DNA of 64,000 bases from Closterium sp. Naga37s-1 (GCA_947471745.1 CANJKZ010000428.1:795001-859000); one strand, 5' to 3'. Counted from the first letter of the stretch, positions 22,601 to 33,810 are shown. Notes: generated by a model from the letters alone, not told the origin. Numbers and translations are program-made.

Positions 22601-22673
22601 GGGAGGCATCAACCCTAAACACAGGGAGGCATGGATTTAGGGTTGATGCCTCCCTCGGATGGCATGCCATCCG
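22601..22673. repeat. 19-bp inverted repeat next to an 18-bp perfect palindrome
   Basis: GGGAGGCATCAACCCTAAA (22601-22619) recurs inverted at 22635-22653 with a 15-base loop. Two bases on, CGGATGGCATGCCATCCG (22656-22673) is a perfect palindrome. The pair could form two adjacent hairpins. The rest of 22589-23014 holds no gene I can recognise. Confidence 0.8.
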
Positions 22674-23095
22674 ATGGGGTTTTAGTTTTTTTCTGCCCGG
22701 GGCAGCATGTCGTCAAGTCGTCAGAGGGTCGTCAGGCTTGACGACCCGCTTCCGCTGAGATATTCCGCCTGGAAGCACGGTAGTGTAAACAGAGAAAGCA
22801 CACCTGTCAAACGCGTCTTATGTGAATGTACGATGGAAAAAAATCCAGTCTTCGGTATGGCCCAAGTAAGGCGGGTAGATCCGTGGAGCCAGGGTCCAGC
22901 TTTGATGCCCCTGATGACCTGGCAGGCAAGCGGTCGTGCTTGTCATTGTCATGCGTTGATTTGGCAGAGACTCCTTTTAAACCGGCCCTCTCGTCACACG
23001 GAAGCCGAGAGATCTGCTCCAGTGCCTTGTTTGGTGATTCGCTCTTGCCCTCGTGTCCCCGAATTGCTCGCGTGGCCATCCAATTCAGTGATAAT

Positions 23096-23222
23096 TGTGA
23101 AAATTATGAGGAATGAGTGCACTAGGAAACAGGTGGGTACAAGTAGGAAAACCTAAAAGTGTTGTACCCTATATTGTCAACCCCACTACAGCCTACACAG
23201 ACTATAGCATATAAGTTTGACA
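23096..23222 (-). repeat. 3' LTR of Copia2 (127 bp)
   Basis: On the minus strand it runs from TGTCAAACTTATATGC to TTTTCACA, preceded by a purine tract ending GGGGGTG. The 5' LTR, once the nested element is removed, is also 127 bp. Confidence 0.93.
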
Positions 23223-23421
23223 CACCCCCATAGGCAAAGTGGGGGAGAACAAGAGGTCACAAGACCAGTCAAGCAAAGCACAGTAAGCTCAGGGTGGATC
23301 ACAACGTCACCACACATTCCGAGCACAAGTTCAAGGCCACAAGGCCAGTTCACATGCAAGATTATATATATAAAGGTAAACAAGCAAGTGCAGGTATAGA
23401 TGGATCACAGTACAAGCAAGG

Positions 23422-25059
23422 TCAAGCAGTGAGCAAATGAGGCCAAGTAGGCACAAGACCTAGCATCGTACAAAAGCGCTGATGATCACAAGGCGGAAGT
23501 GCCTTGGTAAAGATATCAGCAGTGTTGGCCTGAGAGGCCACGTAAGCAAGGCGCAGCTGACCACGCTGCTGCAGCTCACGAGCAAGGAAGTAGCGAAGAG
23601 CAATGTGCTTCGTTCTGTGCTCCAGTCTGTGCTCCTGACACAAGGCCAGCATGGCCTTGTTGTCTACGTACAGAACTGGAGGAGAACGAGGCGGCTCTCC
23701 TAGGTCAGTCAGTAGGTAGGTGAGCCAGCGTAGCTCCTGTGCAGCCATGGCCCCTGCGTAGATCTCAGCCTCACAGCTGGAGCCGAGAACAGAAGACGAG
23801 CGGGTAGACCGCCATGAAACAGAGCCGGAACCAAGGCTGAAGGTGTAACCCTGTGACGACCGCTGCGTAGCTTGGTCGTCAGCCCAAGAAGCGTCTGCGT
23901 GACCTGTGAGGACCACTGAACGTCGCCCTCCAAGCACTAGCCCCATGCCCGATGTACTGCACAAGTAGCGCAACACCCTCTTCGCTGCAGCCATGTGCTC
24001 TGGTCGGTGTCTCCCAGGAGCAACATAGCGTGCCAAGATGCTAAGAGGGTATGCAAGGTCAGGTCGAGTGCAGGTCATCAGGTACATGAGGCAGCCAACA
24101 AGCTCTGGGTACGGGCCACTCGGCTCTACGGACTCATCCGAAGGCAGAGCTAAGAGCGAGTGGCGAGTAGACAGAGGAGTGGCCTGAGGCGAGGAGTACG
24201 TGAAGTCGAAGCGCTGAAGGACCTGCTGCACCATGTGTGACTGAGTCAGGGTAATGGTGCGCTGTGCTCTGTCCCGGGTGATCTGCAAGCCAAGGTAGCT
24301 GCGCAGTTCACCCAGGTCTGTGCACGTGTGTCTCTTCTGCAGCTCGGACTTCACGTGGGCGAGTCCAGCAGTGTCAGCAGTGGCAAAGACCAAGTCGTCG
24401 ACGTACACGAGGATGTAGAACGGCGGCAAAGAGGTGTTGGTGCGTAGAAACAGCGACGGGTCGGCAGTAGAAGGAGCAAACCCAAGAGCCGCAAGTGTAG
24501 TCCTCAGTGTGTCGTGCCACTCATGGGGCGCCTGGCGGAGACCGTAGACTGGCCGCCTGAGGCTCCACTGGGTACCAGGAGGAAACGACCCAGTGAAGCC
24601 AGGTGGGCGGCGCAGCCAGATCTCCTCGTGCAGGCTGCCCTGCAAGAAAGCTGTGCTGAAATCAAGAGAGTGAAGCTCGTAGTCGCGCTGAGCGGCTATG
24701 TGCAGCAGCACCCGAAGAGTGGTCATCTTCGGGGTGGGAGAGAAGGTCTGAAAGTAGTCAACTCCCTGCCGCTGACTGAAGCCTCGAGCCACGTAACGCG
24801 CCTTGAAGACAGGCGGAGAACCCGGCGGCCACTTCACCCTGAAAATCCACATGCCACTGACGATGTTCGCCCCAGGAGGGGGAACCTCGTCGACGTAGGT
24901 GCCTGTGGACTTCCAGGAAGCCATCTCTGCGTCCATGGCTGACTGCCACTGTGAGGAGTAGGGACCCTCGATCGCCTCAGCGTACGATCGAGGAGTCGGG
25001 ATGTCTAGCGCATCCGGGTCTCCCTCAGGTGCAATCAGCATGGACACGAGATGAGGCAA
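23422..25059 (-). CDS. Copia2 reverse transcriptase-RNase H block, open
   Basis: 545 codons without a stop. It has YVARGFSQRQGVDYFQTFSP, DFSTAFLQG, the catalytic YILVYVDDLVFATAD, CTRPDLAYPLS and, for RNase H, DNKAMLALC and RTKHIALRYFLARE. It would copy element RNA into cDNA. It lacks its own protease and integrase because of the upstream stop near 25180, so it is a part of the broken polyprotein rather than an independent gene. Confidence 0.85.
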   Translation of the reverse strand: MPHLVSMLIAPEGDPDALDIPTPRSYAEAIEGPYSSQWQSAMDAEMASWKSTGTYVDEVPPPGANIVSGMWIFRVKWPPGSPPVFKARYVARGFSQRQGVDYFQTFSPTPKMTTLRVLLHIAAQRDYELHSLDFSTAFLQGSLHEEIWLRRPPGFTGSFPPGTQWSLRRPVYGLRQAPHEWHDTLRTTLAALGFAPSTADPSLFLRTNTSLPPFYILVYVDDLVFATADTAGLAHVKSELQKRHTCTDLGELRSYLGLQITRDRAQRTITLTQSHMVQQVLQRFDFTYSSPQATPLSTRHSLLALPSDESVEPSGPYPELVGCLMYLMTCTRPDLAYPLSILARYVAPGRHRPEHMAAAKRVLRYLCSTSGMGLVLGGRRSVVLTGHADASWADDQATQRSSQGYTFSLGSGSVSWRSTRSSSVLGSSCEAEIYAGAMAAQELRWLTYLLTDLGEPPRSPPVLYVDNKAMLALCQEHRLEHRTKHIALRYFLARELQQRGQLRLAYVASQANTADIFTKALPPCDHQRFCTMLGLVPTWPHLLTA

Positions 25060-28000
25060 AGCAGCAGCAAAACACTGGAACTCCTCTTGCCTGTCCTCAA
25101 GGACGTCCGTGCTAAGAGCACACTCACCCCCGACGGACGGAGGACAGACAGACTCAGACTCAGCAACAAGACTAGCAGCTTAGTCTAGACGACAGCGAGC
25201 AGCAAAGTCGACAAGCTCAGCAACTAAGGCAGACGCAGCAGTGGACTCAAAGGAAGGGTCAGTGACAGCAGTAGCCAGAAGACGCGTGACAGTAGGACGG
25301 GCAGCACGAAGGGAGTCAGACGCCGGGTCAGCAAGAGCAGGAAGAGAGGACCCTGGAGGAGACGGCAAAGGGACACGCAGTGGAGCAGTGGAAGGACGCA
25401 GCGCCATCTGGTGTGTGCCTGGGACCGCAGGAGGACGCGGACGCGGAGCACGACGACTAGTGCGAGCAGCACGAACAGGCCACGCAGGATGAGACGCAGG
25501 CTCATGACGCTCAGCAAGACCTCCAGTAGGACCAGTGTAGGGAGAAGGAGCAGGCAGCGGGGAGGCGGGCTGTAACTGCGACTCAGACTGGACAGGCGGC
25601 GGACACTCTAAGGAAAGAGCAGGAACGAAGTACGGCCGCGGTCGCGCAGCGCCTCCAGAGCCAGCAGGGACAGCACCAGCACCCCCAGTGGCAGCACCAG
25701 CACCAGTAGCACCCCCAGCAGCAGCACCGCCAACTCCAGCACCCTCAGAAGCACCAGCGCCAGCAGCACCTCCAGCGCCAACACCCCCAGCAGCTCCAGC
25801 TCCAGCCGGACCACCAGAAGACTCAACAGCCACAGCGCCAGCACCTCCAGCAGCACCGACTCCAGTAGCACCGCCAGCCCCAGCACCGCCAGCAGCTCCA
25901 GCACAAGGAGCACCCCCAGGCCCAGCAGCTCCAGCACCTCCAGTACGAGCACCTCCGGGACCCGTGGCACCAACACCCTCAGTAGCAGCAGAACCTCCAG
26001 CTCCAGCAGCACCTCCAGCTCCAGCAGCACGGCTCCAGCGCCGAGCAAACCACTCGCGCAGCTCCTGTGGAGAGGGCAGCTCCCGCCGGGACAAAGCACC
26101 CGAGGGACCTCCAGACCCAGTACCGCCAGACTCCACACGAGCAGGCCCAGCACCCTCAGGCTCCGCACCCCCAGGCTCAGCACCCCCAGACTCAGCACCC
26201 CCAGACTCAGCATCCCCAGGCTCAGCACCCCCAGACCCCGCACCCGCAGACTCAGCACCCCTAGCAGCACCAGAGTCAACAGCTACCTCGACAGGCTCGA
26301 CTGCGTCTACCTGAGACACACCTGAGGGGGCAGGACCCTGAGGGGGAAGGGGGTCTATCGGGGCGAGACCTGGCGCGAGGAAGAGCGGCGGCGGGGGGAG
26401 GGGCGCAGTGCGGTAGGGGAAGAGACGGTAGTAAGGAACCGACTCGTCAAACGTGACGTCCTGGGAGGACAGGACACGGCGCGAGGTGGGGTGGTAAAAC
26501 TGCCAACCAGGCGCGTCAGGGGGGAAGCCAAGGAAGACGCAGGGAACAGCGCGGGGGGACAGCTTGTCCGCAGACAAGTCGCGGACAAAAGCCCGAGATC
26601 CCCAGACACGAAACGCAGACGCATCGCCAACCTTCCCCATCCACCGCAGAGTAGGGGAGGTCTCCGGCAAGGAGACTCGGGGCTGAAGGTTGATCTGATG
26701 CGCCGCGTACCGAACCGCGAACGGCCACAGAAAATGGGGAGCAGCCGCATGGATCATGGACGTACGAGCGACGTCCATGACCATGCCAATGCGGCGCTCA
26801 GCAATCCCATTTTGCTGTGGGGAGGCCGGAAGCGTGAACGTCTGGCGGATGCCCTGTGCACGACAGAAGGCTCGTAGAAGGTCAGAGGAAAACTCTCCGC
26901 CTCTGTCAGAGTGCAGACGCAGAACAGGAAAGTCTGAGCCGAAACTCTCTCTGAGCTGGAGACGAGCTGCGCGGATCTAGTCAATCAACACCTCAGTGAC
27001 GTCACCCTTGCTGCGCAAGGGGAAAACCGTAGTGTAACGCGAGTAGTCGTCAACCACCAACAGGAAGTAACGCTCGTGACTCAGGCCACGGACGCGGGCG
27101 GGGCCCCACACGTCCATGTGAAGAGTCTGCAGCGGAGCCTCTGTCGGAGGAAACTCTGAGGAGTGAGGAGCGGCGCGCTGCCGCCCCTCGACGCAGGGAA
27201 CGCAGGTAGGGGCAGGCCCCGGAGGGAGGGGAGGGAGGGACCGGGGGAGACCAGAGACAAGGTAACGGGAGGCCATGCCTCGGAGACGATGCAGGGAGGG
27301 GTGACCAAGGCGGTGGTGCCAGAGGAGAGTCTGGTGGGACAGGAGACGACACGAGCAGGGAGCAGACTCAGGACCAGACCTGGACGCTGCAGCAAACACC
27401 TGACCCGACGCAGCTACCTGACCAGACTCAGCAACAGGAGGAGACTCAGTAGTCAGTGTGTACAGGCTCGACCCCGGCTGACGGGTAAACGTGGCCAAGT
27501 GTCGGCCCGTCCGAGCTCACGTACAGTGGGTCACCCGCTGACTCGCAGGAGTGAACTGGTCAACCCCCCCATCTTGTAGATCATCACCACTCACCAAGTT
27601 CGTAGAGAACGAGGGGAGGTAGAGACCTGACAGGGCGGTAGAGGGGGCCGCCGGACACGGTAAGACAGTGGAGAAGTGGGCAAGGACAGGACCCCCAGAG
27701 GGGTCCGCCAGGGAGACCGCAACTGGCCGACTAAGCGGCGTAAGCGTGGTGCGGTCTCGAAAGAAGGAGCGGGAAGCACCCGAGTCAAGGGTGAAGGTGT
27801 GTAAGGCCTGAGCCGACGTGGTACCTGAGAGAGCAGACTCACCAGCACCTGGGGCAGCAGACGCACTAGCACCTAGAGCAGTAGCCTCACCAGCACCTAG
27901 AGCAGCAGCCTCACCAGCACCTAGAGCAGCAGCCTCAATGCCCGGGTCAGATGGAACACACAGGTAACAGTCACCCTCATCACTAGTAGACAAAACATAC

Positions 28001-29329
28001 ATGGCAGCAAGAATAGCATCATAATCCAGATCAAAGATAGCAACCCCCGACCTACGCAGCTCACCCCAGTGGGGGATCTCAGTGGCGTCAGGGAACTGGA
28101 GACGCCAAGCGTCCGTCAGGCGGCCGAAGCAGCGCTGGGTGGTCTGCGGGCCACCGCACGGCTCACCGGTGCAGTCGCCGGTACGCAGGACGTAGGCACA
28201 GGGACCAGCACCCCCACCCCGATGACGCGCAGTGTACCACTCACGAAGCTGCTGGGGGGGCGGGGTCTCACGAGTGCGCTGCTGCTGCTGGCGCTGACCA
28301 CCACCGAAGCCGCTCCGCTGCGCAGAGCCACCCCGACCAGCTCCACCTCCGCCGCCGCCACCTCCGCCACCGCCGCCACCACCTCCTCCTCCGCTCCCAC
28401 CGCCACCGCCGCCGCCGCCTCCGCCTCCACCGCCGCCACCGAAGCCCCTACCCCCGCCACCACTCCCACCGCCACCCCCACTCCCTCCGCCGCCTCCACC
28501 GCCACCTCCACCGCCCCCGCCAGCCCCTCCAGCGCCTTTGCCCCCCTTGCCCTTGCCGGTGCGGCGTCTCCCGCTAGGGGCAGACGCAGCGCCGACCGAC
28601 TCGGTGCCAACGAAGTCGACGGCAGCAGCAGAGGCAACAGAGGGCAAAAGGGGGGAGGGGGAGCACCCCTCAAAGAAGGGGGCACGAGGGTCACCATGAG
28701 AGGCTCCTACAGCGACTATAGTCTTCTCAGCTGCCAGGAGGCGCTCCTCGAGGAGGTCAACGGTGAGTGTGGTGGGGCAAACAGAGAGGAAGTGGTCCCT
28801 GACCGAGCGAAGGGAGTCAGGGAGCCGGGTGACTTTGTAGTAGAGGGTGATGTACATGGGGGGGGGGGTTCTTGGCGCAGAACTCAGCAGGAAGTGCAGC
28901 GCGGTAGCGGGTGTCACTAGTGCGAAGGTGGGTAGTGAGGTCAGTGGCTGTGGGAAAGGCGGCGAGGTCAGGGAACAGGTACGGCAGCATGAGGCGGCTA
29001 AGGGCAGCAGTGGCAGGGGAAGAGTAGCGTGCGACTACAGCGTCGTACAAGGTCCTAGCACTCTTGTACTGACTGAAGTGCGCGCGCTCAGAGGACGGCA
29101 AGTGACTACGCACAGCAAGACGGGCAGCAGCATCGCGTGTGGCCCACTGTGAGCGAACAGTGCTGTCAGCATCGGCAGCAGGGGCAGCAGAGGCGCCAGA
29201 CGTGAGATCGAACAGTGAGAGACCGTATTTCCTATCGCACTGTAGGAAAAGCAGTAGATCATCGACCCAGACCTCAAAGTCAACAGCCCGACCCTCAGCA
29301 TCAAAGACGAGAACGCTAGGGGTAGCCAT
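23422..29329 (-). pseudogene. Copia2 gag-pol polyprotein with a frameshift and nonsense codons
   Basis: Gag starts MATPSVLVFDAEG at 29329 and runs to about 28870, where a G/C homopolymer run (about 28859-28869) shifts the frame. It continues in 27517-28917 with a long glycine-rich stretch and protease LDSGAS. Nonsense changes, judged against Copia1, stand near 27515 (T..C to stop in VTHCT), near 26977 (W to TAG before IRAARLQL) and near 25180 (Y to TAA before AASL). Integrase motifs HHRLGH, VDDYSRYTTVFP and SPQQNGIAER are present. Three point stops in otherwise well-kept frames suggest recent inactivation. Confidence 0.9.
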
Positions 29330-29759
29330 GACAGCAGTGGCAGCAGGCTAGGGGCAGCAGCAGCAGTAGCAACAGTAGGGGCACGGCTCGGCGGTGCTCT
29401 TACCAAGGCAGGTGGGTAGAGGTCCGCAAGTGGTGGGGCAGGGCCGAGGCGCGCCGGCAGGGACGGGGCCGCTACAGGTCGGCAGAGGACTGCCGCTCCT
29501 TTCTGCAGGGCAGGGCCGGAACGGCGGCGCGGCCTCTCCTGTCGGCGGCGGCGGCGGCTGCAGTCGGCGGATGCGGCGGCGGCGGCCCCGGCAGTGGCGG
29601 CAGCAGCTGCTGCTGTCGGCGGCTGCGGCCCCGGCGGTGGCGGCGGCGGCTGCTGCTGTCGGCGGCTGCGGCGGCTGCGGCGGCTGCGGCTCCCGCTGCA
29701 GGGGCGGCGACGGCTGCTGCTGCAGGGGCGGCGACGGCGGGGCGGCAGGTCCGTGAGGG

Positions 29760-30175
29760 AGCCGAGAAGGGGCCGCGGAGGAGCCGAGAAGGGGCCGCTA
29801 AGGGCGGTGAAGGGGCCGCGAAGGGGCCGTGAGGGGCCGCGAAGGGCGGCGACGGGGCCGAGACGGGGCCGTGAGGGGCCGCGAAGGGCGGCGACGGGGC
29901 CGAGAAGGGGCCGCGAGGGGCCGCGAAGGGCGGCGACGGGGCCGTGAAGGGCGGCGACAGGGCCGCGAAGGGCGGCGACGGGGCCGTGAAGGGGCCGCGA
30001 GGGGCCACGAGGGGCCGTGAGAGGGGCCGCGAGGGGCCTCAAAGGGCGGCAACGGGGCCGCGAAGGGGCCGCGAGGGGCCTGAAGGGGCCGCGAAGGGCC
30101 GTGAGAGGGGCCGTGAGGGGGCCGTAAGAGGGCGCGACGGGCCGCTAAGGGCAGGGGACGCGACGGGAGGGTAGG
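29760..30175. repeat. GGGGCCGCGA-type repeats in the Copia2 leader
   Basis: Degenerate units such as GGGGCCGCGAAGGGCGGCGA fill the untranslated leader between the primer-binding site and gag. Very similar units occur inside the nested element at 31230-31430, which links the two. Confidence 0.8.
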
Positions 30176-30358
30176 CACGCACGGCACGACTCGGGCGGGA
30201 GCGAAGCTCGCTCCGGGCAGGAAAAAAAAAATATCGATTTTCAGTGGTGGGCCCTAGGAACGTTCCCACTAGGGAACCTGCTCTATACCATGTGAAAATT
30301 ATGAGGAATGAGTGCACTAGGAAACAGGTGGGTACAAGTAGGAAAACCTAAAAGTGTT

Positions 30359-31662
30359 TGTGAGAATGAACGAGAGAATGGGAATGGTGTTCACTATAGC
30401 ACTAGGGTACATATAGCAAACAGAGCATGCAAAGAAGGTGCACCACCAACAGTTTATAATAACTACACTAAACTACAGCTACAGGCAGTTACAGATATAT
30501 TCTAACACTCCCCCATAACTGCCTGCAGCAGGAGTTTGTGCAGAACACAACCTGCAGGGGTACACAAGCAACAACAACAGCAGGCACGGTAACAGAGCAG
30601 GTACAGCAGCAAAGGGACAGGCGACAGCAAGACACTCCTGCCACCCCTTTACTCTCCTCCCCCCCGACCACAGGAGGGGCAGCACGGAGAGAGAGGAGGC
30701 GGGCTGGCTCTGGCTGGTCACCCCCTCCATCCCCTCACCCTCCCCCTCCCCCTCCCCCCCACACTGCTGCAGGAGCAGCAGAGGGGGGAAGAGAGGAGAG
30801 GTGGCGGGACGGCTGCTGGTTGGTCTCACACCCGCCACCCCAGTGCCACTCCCCCGGCTCCCCCACACCCTCACATCCTCCCCCCCAGCGGCAGCTGCAG
30901 CAGTGGGAACGAAAGGAGGAGGAGGGGAAGGGGAGACCACACACCCGCCACCCCCACGCCCGCCACCCCCTACTCGCCACCCCCAAACCCTAACACAGGG
31001 CAGGGCGGGATGGCGGGTAGGGAGGTTACGGGGGGGGGGGGGGGGGGGGGGAAGGGGGGGGGGCCGACGCGCGGCCTCCCAGGGCGCCAAAGCAGGCGGC
31101 AGAAGGGGCGACGCTCGCCCCCCCCCCCCACGCGGCCCCCTCAGGTCGCCTCGACAGGCGACGGGAAAAGAGGGGGGGGCGGTGCACGTGCCCCCGGTGC
31201 GCCGCGACAGGCGACGGAGCATGGCCGGGGCGGGGCCGGGGCAGGGTCGAGGCAGGGCCGAAAGGGGAAGCGACGGGGCCGAAAGGGGCGGCGACGGGGC
31301 CGCTGGAGGCGGCGACGGGGCCGATAGGGGCGGCGACGGGGCCGCGAAGGGGGCCGCGAGGGGCCTGAAAGGTCGGCGACGGGGCCGCGAGGGGTGGCGA
31401 CGGGGCCGCTAAGGGTCGCGCGAGGGGCACGCCACGGGGCGTGCAGTACACAGAGTAGCAGCGGAAGCAATTAGGTGGGCCCACAGGCCAGGAGCGTAGT
31501 TGCTCTGATAGCATGTGAGAATGAACGAGAGAATGGGAATGGTGTTCACTATAGCACTAGGGTACATATAGCAAACAGGGCATGCAAAGAAGGTGCACCA
31601 CCAACAGTTTATAATAACTACACTAAACTACAGCTACAGGCAGTTACAGATATATTCTAACA
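30359..31662 (-). mobile_element. Non-autonomous LTR element nested in the Copia2 5' LTR
   Basis: LTRs 30359-30507 and 31514-31662 (149 bp each, one visible mismatch), minus strand, bounded by TGTTAG and CTCACA. The target duplication GTGTT lies at 30354-30358 and 31663-31667. The primer-binding site reads TGCTATCAGAGCAACTACG beside the upstream LTR, and the purine tract TATGGGGGAG sits by the other. The 1.0-kb interior has no ORF with retroviral motifs. It carries C/G homopolymers (22 and 10 Gs near 31030-31062) and GGGGCCG repeats like the Copia2 leader. It must be mobilised by another element. Confidence 0.92.
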
Positions 31663-32074
31663 GTGTTGTACCCTATATTGTCAACCCCACTACAGCCTAC
31701 ACAGACTATAGCATATAAGTTTGACAATAATTGCTCGAGTGGCCATGCCAGGGCATTTTCGAGGTGTTTTTTTTCCCTGCCACATAACCCTACAAGGGTT
31801 CGTACCCCCGAAATTCCTCGTTCGCACAACAGTAGATGCGCGGTCATTTTCGGCCTAATGCGCGACTAATGAGTGTGTGGGCAAATACATCAGCGATCAT
31901 AAACTGCAACGCCAGAGCATAAATGCACGAACATATTATTGACCGCGCACGATTGGTCGATAATATGTTTCTTGCACTTTTTGGCAATGCGCGTCCAATC
32001 ACGCACGGTCATATAATTCACAACCGTATATTTAGGCGATAAAGGGTCGCCCAACAACCAATATGAGCGCGCAT

Positions 32075-32452
32075 TGTCAGAATCCCAACCACTAGACCAT
32101 TGGGATAAAAGGGCTTGTTAAGTAGCGGGTCAGAGTGCGCCCATAACCCCCCAGGCGAACGCGCCTGTAACCCCCCTAGGATCAATCGGGCATCCACAGT
32201 GCAGATCTACTGACACCCCCCCACGCTGGGAGGCCCAGGACTGAGCACAGCGACAACGGCCTACATGTGCATATACCGGGATTCGAACCCGAGACCTTCG
32301 CTCTGATACCATGTCAGAATCCCAACCACTAGACCATTGGGATAAAAGGGCTTGTTAAGTAGCGGGTCAGAGTGCGCCCATAACCCCCCAGGCGAACGCG
32401 CCTGTAACCCCCCTAGGATCAATCGGGCATCCACAGTGCAGATCTACTGACA
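32075..32452 (-). mobile_element. TRIM: miniature LTR retrotransposon (about 378 bp)
   Basis: Two LTRs of about 140 bp (32075-32214 and 32312-32452), with ends TGTCAG and CTGACA, flank an interior of only about 97 bp. The target duplication CGCAT is at 32070-32074 and 32453-32457. On the minus strand the interior starts with the primer-binding site TGGTATCAGAGCG and ends with a purine tract GCGTGGGGGGG. It also contains GGTTCGAATCC (about 32277-32287), a perfect-looking tRNA B box. There is no coding capacity. It sits in the left arm of the foldback element. Confidence 0.93.
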
Positions 32453-32987
32453 CGCATATACTACCATTAGTTCTATCATATGTCCGGACCATATAAAACC
32501 ATGTAGATCAAATGCAATAAATATCAACTCTGCTATCAATTTAAGCCCAGCATACTAGAAATAATATTGTATCTTGGCCTATCATAACCGTGGTGGCAGC
32601 ATATTATGCTGGGCTTAAATTAATATTATGCTGCCGAACATATTATTTCTGCAACCATATTACCGGCAATACAATATTATGGACCTCGGTATGATGGGCT
32701 TAAATTAATATTATGATAGGCCAAGATAAAATATTATGTCTAGTATGATGGGCTTAAATTTATAACAGAGAATATATTTATGGCATTTGATATACATGGT
32801 TTTATATGGATCGGACATATGATAGAAATAATGGTAGTATATGCGCGCTCATATTGGTTTTTGGGCGACCCTTTATCGCCTAAATATATGGTCATGAATT
32901 ATATGACCGTGCGTGATTGGACGCGCATTGCCAAAAAGGGCAAGAAGCATATTATCGACCAATCGTGCGCGGTCAATAATATGTTTG

Positions 32988-33165
32988 TGTCAGAATGTTA
33001 TTCTCTAGCCTGTAGTGGGGTGCTCTATAGCGAGTACAACCCATCTAGGGTTTGCTATATGTATCCTCATTGCTGCTAGTGAAAACCTCCTCTTTTGCCT
33101 AAACTTCTCTTGCCTAGCTAGGACTTACCTAGCTATGGCTCCTAACTCTACCTACTATCTTCACA
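32988..33165. repeat. Solo LTR (178 bp) in the foldback right arm
   Basis: It starts TGTCAGAATG, ends TTCACA and is flanked by GTTTG (32983-32987) and GTTCG (33166-33170), a 5-bp target duplication with one change. The opposite foldback arm lacks it, so the empty site is visible in the same element. It was probably left by recombination between the two LTRs of a full element. Confidence 0.85.
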
Positions 33166-33446
33166 GTTCGTGCATTCATGCTCTGGCGTTGCAGTTTATG
33201 ATCGCTTATGTATTTGCCCACGCGCTCATTGGTCGCGCATTGGGCCGAAAATGACCGCGCATCTACTGTTGTGCGAACGAGGAATTTCGGGGGTACGAAC
33301 CCTTGTAGGGTTATGTGCCAGGAAAAAAAACACCTCGAAAATGCCCTGGCATGGCCACTCGAGCAATTATCACTGAATTGGATGGCCACGCGAGCAATTC
33401 GGGGACACGTGGGCAAGAGCAAATCACCAAACAAGGCACTGGAGCA

Positions 33447-33807
33447 ATTAAGAAGCAAAAAAACAATGAAGTAGTAGTACTTCACCCGTGCCCAACTTGA
33501 ACCCCAAGCTGGGCCCAAAATCGCAGGGACGTGACAAAGCGATCGTAGTGCTTCTGCTCTGCGTCTCCCCAAACAGAGATGCGACGCCTGACGTGCTGTG
33601 TTGCTTTTCTCGGTTTTGGCGGGAACCAATCAGATTTGCTCAAACGCTCTCAACAAAACAGTGCAAACTTGTCGGTTTGGTTTGAAAATTGTTTCGCTTG
33701 ACAAGCTCTCTTTCAACCTGGCCGCGGGTTCACTATTTTGCATTTTGGTTTTAAGAATAAGCCATCCCTTAAGGCACGAATACACAGCGACACAAACACA
33801 TTCATAC
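33447..33807. other. Stretch without recognisable features
   Basis: Between the foldback element and the first MITE I see no ORF with known motifs, no clear repeat and no RNA gene. Confidence 0.6.
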
Positions 33808-33810
33808 TAA

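Larger units (their letters stand above)
23096..31726 (-). mobile_element. Copia2, Ty1/copia retrotransposon inserted in the foldback element
   Basis: Minus strand. The 5-bp target duplication ATAAT is present at 23091-23095 and 31727-31731. Joining the flanks restores the foldback arm exactly as it reads in the inverse arm. The 3' LTR is 23096-23222. The 5' LTR is 30291-30358 plus 31668-31726, interrupted by another element. The primer-binding site beside the 5' LTR reads TGGTATAGAGCAGG. The coding block 23422-29329 is damaged, but the reverse transcriptase-RNase H part is open. Confidence 0.95.
23015..33446. mobile_element. Foldback-type inverted-repeat element, split by three insertions
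   Basis: The left arm (23015-23095, then 31732-32074, then about 32458-32588) is an imperfect inverted copy of the right arm (32711-33446). The loop is 122 bp and AT-rich. Removing the three insertions and one copy of each target duplication leaves about 1.23 kb, with arms over 500 bp. No coding capacity is visible. The outer motif TGCTCCAGTGCC is shared by both ends and by the fragment at 15355. The exact termini and target duplication are not resolved, because the outer left flank changes abruptly. It is probably a non-autonomous DNA element. Confidence 0.8.
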
